Notes under the pieces: model-generated
What the model was told of the DNA's origin: nothing
What the model saw: only the letters and a program-made list of their open reading frames with translations
Databases searched by the model: none
Source of the DNA: 2-02-FULL-66-14 sp037443705
Lineage (GTDB): Bacteria > Pseudomonadota > Gammaproteobacteria > Burkholderiales > SG8-39
Direction: 5' to 3'
Assembly (NCBI GenBank): GCA_037443705.1
Contig: JBBINV010000002.1
Location: 1-64,000, forward strand
Length of the DNA stretch: 64,000 bases
Made by a program: the position numbers and the translations under genes
In this document: piece after piece, positions 27,389 through 36,061 of the stretch
How the letters are laid out: each line of letters begins with the position of its first letter
Position numbering within the stretch: the first letter of the stretch is position 1

Positions 27389-27402
27389 TTGACGCAGGTC
27401 AA
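27389..27402. promoter_or_regulatory. FNR-like palindrome driving divergent hsp70 and hsp20
   Basis: TTGACGCAGGTCAA. GATCAT (27424-27429) lies 21 bases to the right for hsp20, and CAGAAT (27367-27362) lies 21 bases to the left for hsp70. The hsp20 side has a leader of about 30 bases with AAAGGAG, while the hsp70 side is predicted leaderless. Confidence 0.72.
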
Positions 27403-27466
27403 TGAGCGGCAATGGCGGCGTAAGATCATTGCGGCCGTACCGCAACTGCTTCGAAAGGAGATGACC

Positions 27467-27958
27467 ATGGCCGAAGGCAAGAAGGAAGTGACCGTCTCCA
27501 AGGGCCGCGAAATCCAGAAGGCCCCCGTCCGGGTGCTGAGCCCGTTCGAGGAGATGGACCGGATGTTCGACGATTTCTTCGGGCGGGGGTGGCTGCGCCC
27601 GTTCCGCTGGGAGCGCCCGGCGCTCGCGGAAGTCGCGGCGGTGCCCAAGGTGGACGTGATCGACCGCGCCGACGAGGTGCTCGTGCGCGCCGAGGTCCCC
27701 GGCTACGAGAAGGACGACATCGAGGTCGCCGTTTCCGGGAACACGGTCACGATCAAGGGCGAGACCAAGCGCGAGGAAAAGGAGGAAAAAGGCGATTACT
27801 ACCGCTGGGAAATCGCGCGCGGCGCATTTTCGCGCACCGTCGGGCTTCCGGCCGACGTCGACGAGTCGAAGGCGAAAGCGTCGCTCAAGGACGGCGTGCT
27901 CGAGCTGACCCTTCCGAAGATCGAGAAGGCGAAGAAGAAAACCATCCGGATCGACTGA
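27467..27958 (+). CDS. Hsp20 family small heat shock protein
   Basis: 163-residue alpha-crystallin-type holdase. The N-terminal PFEEMDRMFDDFFGRGW arm is followed by the crystallin domain from VPKVDVIDRADEVLVRAEVPG to VLELTLPKIEKAK. ATG 27467 is preferred over ATG 27461 because AAAGGAG ends right at 27460, leaving 6 bases of spacing. It holds unfolding proteins without ATP for later refolding by the Hsp70/DnaJ pair encoded beside it. It is transcribed from the shared FNR-like box. Confidence 0.95.
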   Translation: MAEGKKEVTVSKGREIQKAPVRVLSPFEEMDRMFDDFFGRGWLRPFRWERPALAEVAAVPKVDVIDRADEVLVRAEVPGYEKDDIEVAVSGNTVTIKGETKREEKEEKGDYYRWEIARGAFSRTVGLPADVDESKAKASLKDGVLELTLPKIEKAKKKTIRID

Positions 27959-28513
27959 TCATCGGATCCAGCGGAACACGCGCACGGGGGGAAGGTTGAA
28001 CGGCTCGAGCTCCTCGTGCGCGGGCCCGAGAATCGGCTCGCACAGCCGCTCGACGTCGCCGAGCACCTGGTAGGCGACGAAGCGCCCCCCGGGCACGAGC
28101 GCCGCGGCGATCGCACGCAGCACGCGCCGCGCGCGCATCGGGCCGAGCGTCGAGAACGGTATCCCCGAGATCACCACCTCGGGGCGCGCCAGGCCGTGCG
28201 CCGCAAGCACGTCCCCGAGGTTCTCGGCGCTCCCCAGGTACGCGATCAGCCTCGGATCGCCGATCCTTTCGGTCTGCGCGTGAAGCCGCGGATCGATCTC
28301 CATGGCGAGGAGCGTAGCGTCGGCGCGCATCGCCTCCAGGATCGCGCGCGTCGTGCCGCCGGTGCCGGGGCCGAGCTCGACCACCAGGCGCGCGCCGTCC
28401 ACCGCGGCGAGATCGAGGATCCGGCGCTCGAGGAACCGCGAGCTCGGCACCACCGAGCCGATGCGACGCGGGTGCCGCAGGAACGCTTCCAGGAAAACCA
28501 GGTTCTCGTGCAC
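27959..28513 (-). CDS. SAM-dependent methyltransferase (phospholipid methyltransferase-like)
   Basis: Class I methyltransferase with the N-terminal FLEAFLRHPRRIGSVVPSSRFLERR segment typical of PmtA-like and rRNA-methylase-related proteins, motif I VVELGPGTGGTTRAIL, and LLAMEIDP. GTG 28513 gives 184 residues starting at the conserved part. A longer version to TTG 28600 would use the FNR-like box itself as coding sequence and is less likely. Convergent with hsp20 (adjacent stops). Phosphatidylethanolamine methylation is possible but unproven. On this side of the box at 28587 the -10 position (GCACCT) is poor. Confidence 0.75.
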   Translation of the reverse strand: MHENLVFLEAFLRHPRRIGSVVPSSRFLERRILDLAAVDGARLVVELGPGTGGTTRAILEAMRADATLLAMEIDPRLHAQTERIGDPRLIAYLGSAENLGDVLAAHGLARPEVVISGIPFSTLGPMRARRVLRAIAAALVPGGRFVAYQVLGDVERLCEPILGPAHEELEPFNLPPVRVFRWIR

Positions 28514-28586
28514 GTGGCGATGATCGCACGCGAGGGCCGATGGAAGCACGGATTTTGCCAGGTGCAGCCCCCGCCGCAACGCGGAC

Positions 28587-28600
28587 TTGACCGCGATCAA
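28587..28600 (+). promoter_or_regulatory. FNR-like box for the CBS-domain gene
   Basis: TTGACCGCGATCAA with GACAAT (28622-28627) exactly 21 bases downstream and the CBS gene ATG at 28672, giving a leader of about 37 bases. The minus direction shows no good -10. Confidence 0.68.
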
Positions 28601-28671
28601 GCCGCGGCGGCGACGCCGGCGGACAATCCGGACGGTTTTCGGGAATTCCTGACAGAAACGGGAGACACGCC

Positions 28672-29142
28672 ATGGCGATCGGCGAAATCTGCACGCGCGA
28701 GGTGGTGATCGCGCAACGCGACATTTCGGTCAAGGCGGCCGCGCAGCTGATGCGCGAGTATCACGTGGGCTGCGTCGTGCTCGTCGAGGAGCGCGGCGGC
28801 AAGCGCCGGCCCGTGGGGCTTCTCACCGACCGCGACATCGTGGTCGCGGTCACCGCGCTCGGCCTCGATCCCGAGCCGATCCGCGCCGGCGACGTCGCCT
28901 CGCCGGAGCTCGTGGAGCTTCGGGAGGACGCGGGCGTCGCCGACGCGGTCGCGGCGATGCGCCAGAAGGGCGTTCGCCGGCTCCCGGTGGTGGACGCCGA
29001 CGGCGCGCTCGTGGGGATCGTCGCGGCAGACGACATCCTGGAGCTGCTCGCGGAGGAAATGCAGGGCCTCGCGGCCATGGTCTCGCGCGAGCACAGGCGC
29101 GAAAGCGCGCAGCGCCGGACCGCGTCGCCCGGGCATGGCTGA
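28672..29142 (+). CDS. CBS domain pair protein
   Basis: 156-residue protein made of two CBS motifs (residues about 7-65 and 72-130): IGEICTREVVIAQRDISVKAAAQLM, PVGLLTDRDIVVAV, then VADAVAAMRQKGVRRLPVV and GIVAADDILELL. Such stand-alone pairs bind adenine nucleotides and sense energy state. GGGAGA precedes the ATG by 6 bases. It is monocistronic as far as seen. The upstream FNR-like box suggests induction when oxygen falls, in line with neighbouring Usp and chaperone genes. Confidence 0.92.
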   Translation: MAIGEICTREVVIAQRDISVKAAAQLMREYHVGCVVLVEERGGKRRPVGLLTDRDIVVAVTALGLDPEPIRAGDVASPELVELREDAGVADAVAAMRQKGVRRLPVVDADGALVGIVAADDILELLAEEMQGLAAMVSREHRRESAQRRTASPGHG

Positions 29143-29153
29143 GCGCGGCCTGC

Positions 29154-29161
29154 TATAGAAT
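29154..29161 (+). promoter_or_regulatory. Probable -10 of the glgP promoter
   Basis: TATAGAAT stands 38 bases before the glgP ATG in an otherwise very GC-rich gap. The -35 region (about 29133-29138) is poor. No FNR-like box occurs here, so glgP seems to be controlled differently from the neighbouring stress genes. Confidence 0.4.
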
Positions 29162-29198
29162 CGCCAGTGCCCCGCCCGCGGGGCACGATCGGCGCAAG

Positions 29199-31757
29199 AT
29201 GGAGCTCCCCGGTACCCCCTACGTCGTGCACGTGCGGCCGCGCGTCCCCGAGCGGCTCGCGCGGCTGGCCGAGCTCGCACGCGATCTCGGCTACACCTGG
29301 GACCGCTCCGCGCGCGCCCTGTTCTCGCAGCTCAACCCCACCCTCTGGAGCGCCGCCGGCCACAACCCGACCGCGTTCCTGAAGCGAATCGACGAGCCGC
29401 GGCTGCGCGAGGCGGCGCAGGACCCCGATTACCTCGCGTGCTACGAGCGCGCGCTCGCGGGCTATGACGCCTACCACGCCGACGTCGCGCGGCGCGGCGG
29501 CGGAGCCGAGCTCGGCGGCGGCGAGTTGATCGCCTACTTCTGCTTTGAGTTCGGCTTCCACGAGAGCCTTCCGATCTACTCCGGCGGGCTGGGCATCCTC
29601 GCGGGCGATCATTGCAAGGCGGCGAGCGACCTGCGCCTGCCGTTCGTGGGCGTGGGGCTGCTCTACCGCCAGGGCTATTTCGCCCAGCTGATCGACGCCG
29701 AAGGCAATCAGCACGCCACGTACGCCGACGCCGACTTCGACGATCTTCCGGTCGAGCCGGCGACCGGACCCGACGGCACCGAGATTCGCGTGCCGCTCGA
29801 GCTTCCCGGGCGCGCGCTCCGGCTCAAGGTGTGGCGCGCACGCATCGGCCACGTCACGATGTACCTGCTCGACTCCGATCTCCCGGAGAACTCCGAGCGC
29901 GACCGCCTGATCACCCACCGCCTCTACGGCGGCGACCGGACCACGCGCATCGAGCAGGAGATCGCGCTCGGCGTGGGCGGCGCGCGCGCGCTCGCCGCGC
30001 TGGGGCTGCACCCCACCGTCTGGCACATCAACGAGGGGCACGCGGCGTTCCTGATTCTCGAGCGGGTGCGGACGCTCGCGCGGACCGGCCTTCCTTTCCC
30101 CGCCGCGCTCGAGGCGGTCGCGGCGGGGACCGTGTTCACGACGCACACCGCGGTCGCGGCAGGACACGACCACTTTTCCGACGACATGATGGTGAGCTAC
30201 TTCGACGCCTACTGCCGCGAGCTCGGCATCGAACGCGATGCGCTCCTCGCGCTCGGACGCGTCAACAACGCGGCCGAGTTCAACATGACCGCGCTCGCGG
30301 TTCGCGGCTCGCGCCGCCACAACGGCGTGTCGAAGATCCACGGCGGCGTCTCGTCGCGGCTGCTCGCGCCGCTGTGGCCGCAGATTCCACCCGATGAGAA
30401 CCCCTTCCGCAGCATCACCAACGGCGTGCACCCGCGCACTTACCTCGAGCCCGAGTGGTCGGACCTCTTCGACCAGGTGCTCGGCGACAGCTGGCCGCAC
30501 CACCTCCACGAAGAGGCGTTCTGGACGAAGATCGCGGAGGCTCCCGACGAGGCGGTGTGGCGCACCCACCAGACGCGCAAGGTGCAGCTGCTTCACCTCG
30601 TGCGCCACCGCGTGGCGAAGCAGCATTTCCGCGACCGGGGAAGCGAGTCGCATCTCGACCGGATGCTGCGCCTCGCCAATCCCGAGAACCCGGACGTGCT
30701 CACGATCGGCTTCGGCCGGCGCTTTGCGACGTACAAGCGCGCCACATTGCTGTTCCAGAATGTCGACTGGCTGAACGAGATCGTGTCGATTCCGGGGCGC
30801 CCGGTGCTGTTCCTGTTCGCGGGCAAGGCGCACCCGGCGGACACGCCGGGGCAGGATCTGATCCGCGCAGTCTCGCGCATCGCGCGCTCGCCCCAGTTCG
30901 AGGGCAAGATCCTGCTGGTGGAGGAATACGACCTGCGGCTCGCCCGCCGCCTCGTGTCCGGTGTCGATGTCTGGCTGAACAACCCGATCTACCCGCTCGA
31001 GGCCTCCGGCACTTCCGGGATGAAAGCCGGCATCAACGGAGTGCTCAACCTCTCGGTGCTGGACGGCTGGTGGGGCGAGGGCTACCAGGGCGACAACGGC
31101 TGGGCGATCAAGCCTGCCTCCGAAGCGCTCGACCAGCACCGGCGCGACCAGGAAGAGTCGCGAACGCTCTACGAGCTGCTCCAGGACCAGGTGGTGCCCC
31201 TGTACTACGAGCGCGACGCGCGCGGGCTGCCGCTGCGATGGATCCGGATGGCCAAGCGCGCGATCGCGAGCATCATGCCGCGCTTCAATGCGCTCCGGAT
31301 GGTCGACGAGTACGTGCGCCACTGCTATATCCCCGCCTCGCGCCACAGCGCGCGGCTCGCAGCCGACGGCCACGCCGGCGCGCGCGCCCTCGCCCAGTGG
31401 CGCGAGCGCGTGCGCGCCGCCTGGCCGGGCGTGCAGATCCGGCGGCTCGATTCCCCGGTGCGGCAGCTCTACTTCGGCGACCGCATGCGCATCGAGGTGC
31501 TGCTGCGCCTGAACGGCCTCGCGGCCTCCGACGTCCGGGTGGAGCTGCGGCTGCTGCGCGGCGACCGCGGTGGCGAGCCGGAGTGGCGGAGTCACGTGTT
31601 CTGGCCCGAAGGCGCAGCCGACGGGGACGGGGCGCAGCGCTTCGTGCTGGACCTCGCCGCCGAACTCTGCGGCCGGCTCGATTACCGCGTTCGCGCCTAT
31701 CCCTGGCACGACCTGCTCGCTCACCCGCTCGAAACCGGCCTCATGATCTGGGCGTAG
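29199..31757 (+). CDS. glgP: Alpha-glucan (glycogen) phosphorylase
   Basis: 852-residue phosphorylase releasing glucose-1-phosphate from glycogen or maltodextrin. An N-terminal DUF3417-type region (YVVHVRPRVPERLARLAELARDLGYTW) marks the Mycobacterium/Thermotoga-like short branch. Glycan and active-site motifs include ENLPIYSGGLGILAGDH-like HESLPIYSGGLGILAGDH, the VWHINEGHAAF segment and the PLP-lysine region EASGTSGMKAGINGVLNL. The 3' end overlaps the convergent glgA by 37 bases. It belongs to the glycogen block with glgA, glk and glgC. Confidence 0.94.
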   Translation: MELPGTPYVVHVRPRVPERLARLAELARDLGYTWDRSARALFSQLNPTLWSAAGHNPTAFLKRIDEPRLREAAQDPDYLACYERALAGYDAYHADVARRGGGAELGGGELIAYFCFEFGFHESLPIYSGGLGILAGDHCKAASDLRLPFVGVGLLYRQGYFAQLIDAEGNQHATYADADFDDLPVEPATGPDGTEIRVPLELPGRALRLKVWRARIGHVTMYLLDSDLPENSERDRLITHRLYGGDRTTRIEQEIALGVGGARALAALGLHPTVWHINEGHAAFLILERVRTLARTGLPFPAALEAVAAGTVFTTHTAVAAGHDHFSDDMMVSYFDAYCRELGIERDALLALGRVNNAAEFNMTALAVRGSRRHNGVSKIHGGVSSRLLAPLWPQIPPDENPFRSITNGVHPRTYLEPEWSDLFDQVLGDSWPHHLHEEAFWTKIAEAPDEAVWRTHQTRKVQLLHLVRHRVAKQHFRDRGSESHLDRMLRLANPENPDVLTIGFGRRFATYKRATLLFQNVDWLNEIVSIPGRPVLFLFAGKAHPADTPGQDLIRAVSRIARSPQFEGKILLVEEYDLRLARRLVSGVDVWLNNPIYPLEASGTSGMKAGINGVLNLSVLDGWWGEGYQGDNGWAIKPASEALDQHRRDQEESRTLYELLQDQVVPLYYERDARGLPLRWIRMAKRAIASIMPRFNALRMVDEYVRHCYIPASRHSARLAADGHAGARALAQWRERVRAAWPGVQIRRLDSPVRQLYFGDRMRIEVLLRLNGLAASDVRVELRLLRGDRGGEPEWRSHVFWPEGAADGDGAQRFVLDLAAELCGRLDYRVRAYPWHDLLAHPLETGLMIWA

Positions 31758-33166
31758 AGCGCAGCGTAGCGGCGCGCGCTGGCCTCCCAGCCGAAATCGC
31801 GCGCCATCGCCTGGAGCTGCAGCTTTCGCCAGAGTTCCGCGTTGCGGTAGGCAGCGACCGCGCGTTCGACCGCACCGAGAAGCGCGCCTGCGCTTGCCTG
31901 CCCGAACGCGAACCCGGTCACGCCGTCGGCGACCGAATCCGCGAGCCCCCCGGTCGAATGCACCAGCGGGAGCGTGCCGTAGCGCTGACTGTGCATCTGG
32001 GTGATGCCGCAGGGCTCGAAGCGCGATGGCATCAGGAACAGGTCCGCGCCCGCCTCGACCAGGTGCGCGTAAGGCTCGTCGAATCCGATCGTCACCGAAA
32101 CGCGCCCGGCGCGCGCACGCGCGAGCTGCGCGAGCGCCGTCTCGAGCGCGGGGTCGCCCGAGCCGAGGATTACGAGCTGCATGGGCAGCGCGAGCATCGC
32201 CTCCGCGGCTTCGAGCACGAGATCGATACCCTTTTGCGTCGTGAGCCGGCCGATGACGCCCGCGAGAGGCACGCCGGGCTCGCGCGCGAGCCCCGCGCGC
32301 TCCTGCAGCGCCGCCTTGTTCGCGGCCTTCGCTTCCAGGGTTGCGGCGTCGTAGCGGCGCGCGATCCAGCGATCGGTCGCCGGGTTCCAGGCTTCGGTGT
32401 CGATTCCGTTGAGGATTCCGTGAAGCGCCGCGCGGCGCTCGCGCAGCACGCCTTCGAGGCCGAAGCCGAGCGGCGCGCTCTGGATCTCGCGCGCGTAGGT
32501 CGGGCTGACCGTCGTGATCGCGTCCGCGTACACGAGGCCCGCCTTCATGAACGAGACCTGGCCGTAGTACTCGAGGCCGGCGATCGAGAAGCTCTGCGGC
32601 GGCAGGCCGAGGCCCGGGAAGCGCGTCGCCGGGAAGATCCCCTGGAACGCGAGATTGTGCACCGTCATCAGCGTGGCGGCGCGCGGCGGGGGCGCGAATG
32701 CGAGGTATGCCGCGGCGAGCCCGGTCTGCCAGTCGTTGCAGTGCACGACGTCCGCCTTCCACGCGCCGGGTCCGGCGCGGCCGAGGTGCGCGGCGGCACG
32801 CGCGAGCTGCGCGAAGCGCAAGGCGTTGTCTTCCCACTCTTTTCCAGCGCCGTCCTGGTAGGGACCGCCCGGCCGGTCGTAAAGCGCGGGGCATTGCACC
32901 AGGAAACCCGGCAGATCGTCAGCGAGCATGGCCGGCACGATTCTCGCGGCAGGCAGCCCGGCCAGCGGCGGCAAACTTGGCGCCTCGGGATCCCTTTTCG
33001 GGAACTGCGCCAATGCGCGGTACGCCGGCAGCATCACACGGGCGTCGATCCCCAGACGGCGCAGCGCGCGCGGCAGCGTTCCGCTCACGTCGCCCAGTCC
33101 CCCGGTCTTGACGAGCGGCGCGCATTCGGGCGTCGCGTAAAGGACGCGCAAGGGTTCTTCGGCCAT
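31721..33166 (-). CDS. glgA: Glycogen synthase (ADP-glucose type)
   Basis: 481-residue GT5 glycosyltransferase that extends alpha-1,4-glucan from ADP-glucose. The KTGGLGDVSGTLPRAL motif (ADP-glucose phosphate binding) is near residue 20. The C-terminal GT domain has GRLTTQKGIDL and EPCGITQMHSQRYGTLPLVHSTGGL. It lies between glgP (convergent) and glk (divergent, 50 bases between start codons). The substrate ADP-glucose would come from GlgC at 34511-35851. Confidence 0.95.
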   Translation of the reverse strand: MAEEPLRVLYATPECAPLVKTGGLGDVSGTLPRALRRLGIDARVMLPAYRALAQFPKRDPEAPSLPPLAGLPAARIVPAMLADDLPGFLVQCPALYDRPGGPYQDGAGKEWEDNALRFAQLARAAAHLGRAGPGAWKADVVHCNDWQTGLAAAYLAFAPPPRAATLMTVHNLAFQGIFPATRFPGLGLPPQSFSIAGLEYYGQVSFMKAGLVYADAITTVSPTYAREIQSAPLGFGLEGVLRERRAALHGILNGIDTEAWNPATDRWIARRYDAATLEAKAANKAALQERAGLAREPGVPLAGVIGRLTTQKGIDLVLEAAEAMLALPMQLVILGSGDPALETALAQLARARAGRVSVTIGFDEPYAHLVEAGADLFLMPSRFEPCGITQMHSQRYGTLPLVHSTGGLADSVADGVTGFAFGQASAGALLGAVERAVAAYRNAELWRKLQLQAMARDFGWEASARRYAALYAQIMRPVSSG

Positions 33167-33216
33167 GGAACGCGGCGCATCTTAACCGCGCGCGCCGTTA
33201 GTGGTGAAATGCGCCC

Positions 33217-34206
33217 ATGCGCGATGACCGGCTCCTGCTCGCGGCGGATGTCGGTGCGACCAAGTGCTGGCTCGCGCTCGTGCCCTGCGAGGGACCCGCC
33301 CGCGCCCTGCGATGGGTGCGCCGGTACGAGGACCGGGCCTACGCGGGCTTCGACGATCTGGCCGGCGACTATCTCGCCCAGGCGCGCGCGAGCCTCGGTG
33401 CGTTCTCGCTCGCGGGCGCGGTGCTCGCTGCCGCGGGGCCGGTGCAGGGAACCCGCGTCCGGCTCACCAACCGGGACTGGGAGCTCGACGCGCGTGCGCT
33501 CGCGCCGCGCCTGGGCGCTCCGCGCGCGCTCCTGGTGAACGATTTTGCCGCCGCCGCGCGCGGCACGACGCTGCTCGGACCCGAGGATCTGGTGACGCTC
33601 CAGCCGGGGGAACCCGATCCGGCCGCGCCGTGCGTCGTGATCGGTGCCGGGACGGGTCTCGGTGTGGCGTACATCGTGGGAGGCAAGGTCGTCGCCGGCG
33701 AGGCCGGGCACATGGGGTTCGCGCCCGCAAGCGACGAGCAGGCGGCGCTCTGGGCGTATCTCCACGCGGCGCGCGGCCGCGTGAGTGCCGAGGATGTGCT
33801 GTCCGGGCGAGGACTGGCGAGGATCTACTCATTCCTCCTCGACAAGTCCCTGCACTCTCAAGCGGCCACCGATCCCGCCGCGGTGCAGCACGCGGCCGAA
33901 GCGGGCGACCCGACAGCCACGCGCGCGCTCGACCTCTTCGTGGAGGCTTACGGCGCGGTGGCCGGGGATCACGCGATCGCCCTGCTCGCGCGGGGGGGCG
34001 TGTTCGTGGCGGGCGGAATCGCCCCGCGAATCCTCGATCGGCTCCGGTCGGGGCGTTTCGTGCGCGCATTCAACGACAAGCGCGAGCACGCGCCGCTCGC
34101 CGCCGGAATGCCGGTGCACGTGGTGATAAACGAGCGCGTGGCGCTGCTCGGCGCGGCGGCGCTTGCGCTTGACCTGAATCAAGCGGCAGAGCAGGGACAA
34201 GGGTAG
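33217..34206 (+). CDS. glk: Glucokinase
   Basis: 329-residue ROK-unrelated (Glk family) glucokinase. ATP-binding LLLAADVGATKCWLALV opens the protein, glucose-site LTNRDWELDARAL and LVNDFAAAARG follow, and VVIGAGTGLGVAYIV and GEAGHMGFAP are typical of the family. It phosphorylates free glucose released during glucan turnover. The last codons contain the FNR-like box (34169-34182) that serves the next gene. Confidence 0.92.
   Translation: MRDDRLLLAADVGATKCWLALVPCEGPARALRWVRRYEDRAYAGFDDLAGDYLAQARASLGAFSLAGAVLAAAGPVQGTRVRLTNRDWELDARALAPRLGAPRALLVNDFAAAARGTTLLGPEDLVTLQPGEPDPAAPCVVIGAGTGLGVAYIVGGKVVAGEAGHMGFAPASDEQAALWAYLHAARGRVSAEDVLSGRGLARIYSFLLDKSLHSQAATDPAAVQHAAEAGDPTATRALDLFVEAYGAVAGDHAIALLARGGVFVAGGIAPRILDRLRSGRFVRAFNDKREHAPLAAGMPVHVVINERVALLGAAALALDLNQAAEQGQG
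34169..34182 (+). promoter_or_regulatory. FNR-like box for the DUF2934/glgC unit
   Basis: TTGACCTGAATCAA inside the 3' end of glk. TAGGGT (34204-34209) lies 21 bases downstream. The small-protein ATG at 34244 follows a strong AAGGAGGG ribosome site with a predicted leader of about 26 bases. Confidence 0.65.
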
Positions 34207-34243
34207 GGTTATCGATGGCGCATCCGATCGCAAGGAGGGAACG

Positions 34244-34477
34244 ATGAAATCGGCTCGCAGCCGCAGCAAGCCCAGGCGCGCCGGTACGGCGCTTGCCGGA
34301 GTGAAGCCCGTCTCCCAGGCTCCGGTTTCGCCCGGGGACCGCGCGCAGATGGTGGCGCTCGCCGCCTACTACCGCGCCGAGCGGCGCGGCTTCGAGCCCG
34401 GGCGCGAGCTTGAGGACTGGCTCGAGGCCGAAGCCGAGGTCGACGCGGCGCTTCGCACCAGGCAGGCCGCGCGCTAA
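34244..34477 (+). CDS. DUF2934-like small protein
   Basis: 77-residue protein: a basic N-terminal tail (KSARSRSKPRRAG) followed by a compact helical domain reading QMVALAAYYRAERRGFEPGRELEDWLEAEAEV. The AYYRAERRGFEPGRELEDWLEAE pattern is that of DUF2934, small proteins of unknown role common in proteobacteria and often near glycogen or stress genes. An AAGGAGGG site lies 5 bases before the ATG. It is 34 bases upstream of glgC and probably co-transcribed with it from the FNR-like promoter. Confidence 0.8.
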   Translation: MKSARSRSKPRRAGTALAGVKPVSQAPVSPGDRAQMVALAAYYRAERRGFEPGRELEDWLEAEAEVDAALRTRQAAR

Positions 34478-34510
34478 CATCGTTCGAGCAGGGGGGGTGA
34501 GGAGGCGCAG

Positions 34511-35851
34511 ATGACCACCACCGACGCGAGCACCTCCGAGGTCGAGTGCCTGCACCGCGACTACTGCAGCTACAAGACCGAGGCACTGTTGCCGCAGGCG
34601 GCGCACCTGGCGCACGACACGCTCGCGATGGTACTCGCCGGCGGGCGCGGTACGCGCCTGGGAGCCCTCACCGAATGGCGCGCCAAGCCCTCGGTGCCCT
34701 TCGGCGGCAAGTTCCGCATCATCGACTTCACGCTGTCGAACTGCGTGAATTCCGGAATCCGCCGCATCGGCGTGTGCACGCAGTACAAGGCGCAGAGCCT
34801 CATCCGGCACATCCAGCGCGGCTGGTCGTTCCTCGACGGGCGGTTCGACGAGTTCGTGGAGCTGCTGCCGGCGCAGCAGCGCGTGACCACCGAGTGGTAC
34901 CTGGGCACCGCGGACGCCGTGTACCAGAACCTCGACATCCTCAGGCGCCACGCACCGAAATACGTGCTCGTGCTCGCAGGCGACCACGTCTACAAAATGG
35001 ACTACGGCCGGATGCTCTCCGAGCACGTCGCGCGCCGCGCGGAGGTTTCGATCGCCTGCGTGGAGGTGCCACTCGAGAGCGCGAGCGGCCTGGGGGTCAT
35101 GACCGTGGACGAGGACGCGCGCGTGATCGCGTTCCATGAAAAGCCGCGCATTCCCGCCCCGATGCCGGGACGGAGCGATGTCGCGCTCGGCAGCATGGGC
35201 GTGTACGTGTTCGGCGCCGAGTTCCTCTACGCGCAGCTGCTGCGCGACGCCGACGACGGCGCCTCGAGCCACGACTTCGGGCACGATCTGATCCCCTGGC
35301 TGGTGGCGCACGGGTACCGCGTCTATGCGCACCGCTTCGGCGACTCGTGCGTCAACATCGCGAACGGCAAGCCCTACTGGCGCGACGTGGGCACGCTCGA
35401 CGCGTACTGGGCCGCGAACATCGACCTCGTGCAGGTGACGCCCGACCTCGATCTCTACGACCAGGGCTGGCCGATCTGGACCCACCAGGAGCAGCTGCCG
35501 CCGGCGAAGTTCGTGTTCGACGACGACACGCGCCGGGGCACCGCGCTCGACTCGATGGTCTCGGGCGGCGATATCATCAGCGGGGCGACCGTCCGGCGCT
35601 CGCTTCTCTTCTCCAATGTGCACGTGCACAGCTACAGTACCGTGGAGGACTCCGTGGTCCTTCCGAACGCGGACATCGGCGAGCGCTGCGTGGTGCGCCA
35701 CGCGGTCATCGACAAGTACTGCCGCCTGCCCGCGGGGATGCGGGTCGGCGTCGATCCGGACGAGGACCGGCGGCGTTTCTTCGTGTCCGAGCGCGGGGTG
35801 ACGCTCGTCACGCCCGAGATGCTCGGCCAGCAGGTGCACCACCTGCGGTGA
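34511..35851 (+). CDS. glgC: Glucose-1-phosphate adenylyltransferase
   Basis: 446-residue ADP-glucose pyrophosphorylase, the committed step of bacterial glycogen synthesis. The nucleotidyltransferase motif MVLAGGRGTRLGALTEWRAKPSVPFGGK is near residues 40-67, followed by the substrate regions GTADAVYQNL and VLAGDHVYKMDYG and a C-terminal left-handed beta-helix regulatory domain. Its location after an FNR-like promoter suggests that carbon is banked as glycogen when respiration slows (inference). Confidence 0.96.
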   Translation: MTTTDASTSEVECLHRDYCSYKTEALLPQAAHLAHDTLAMVLAGGRGTRLGALTEWRAKPSVPFGGKFRIIDFTLSNCVNSGIRRIGVCTQYKAQSLIRHIQRGWSFLDGRFDEFVELLPAQQRVTTEWYLGTADAVYQNLDILRRHAPKYVLVLAGDHVYKMDYGRMLSEHVARRAEVSIACVEVPLESASGLGVMTVDEDARVIAFHEKPRIPAPMPGRSDVALGSMGVYVFGAEFLYAQLLRDADDGASSHDFGHDLIPWLVAHGYRVYAHRFGDSCVNIANGKPYWRDVGTLDAYWAANIDLVQVTPDLDLYDQGWPIWTHQEQLPPAKFVFDDDTRRGTALDSMVSGGDIISGATVRRSLLFSNVHVHSYSTVEDSVVLPNADIGERCVVRHAVIDKYCRLPAGMRVGVDPDEDRRRFFVSERGVTLVTPEMLGQQVHHLR

Positions 35852-36061
35852 GGCTCCCTCGGCGCCGCGCTTTGCGCCGCGATCGTGCCGCAGGCCGCGG
35901 GCATCGCGCTCGATCGCCGCAGCAACGCCGACCGTCGTGCCCGTCTCCGTGAAAGCGGGGACCCGGGTCCCGCTCTCTCCGAGGCTCACCCGGAGGAAGC
36001 CCTCCCTGCGGCCCCCGTGCTCGAGGCGAGCCCCTGCGAAGCCGGCGGTGACCGGAATTTT

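Noticed and set aside
28761..32894. A 1377-codon open frame on the minus strand opposite the CBS, phosphorylase and glycogen synthase genes
   Set aside because: Very high GC keeps antisense frames open. The translation is Arg/His/Glu-rich without domains, and the opposite strands carry clear enzymes.
35852..36061. Possible small gene between glgC and the SAM synthetase
   Set aside because: Only composition-driven frames are present, with no ribosome site or recognisable motif in this 210-base convergent gap.
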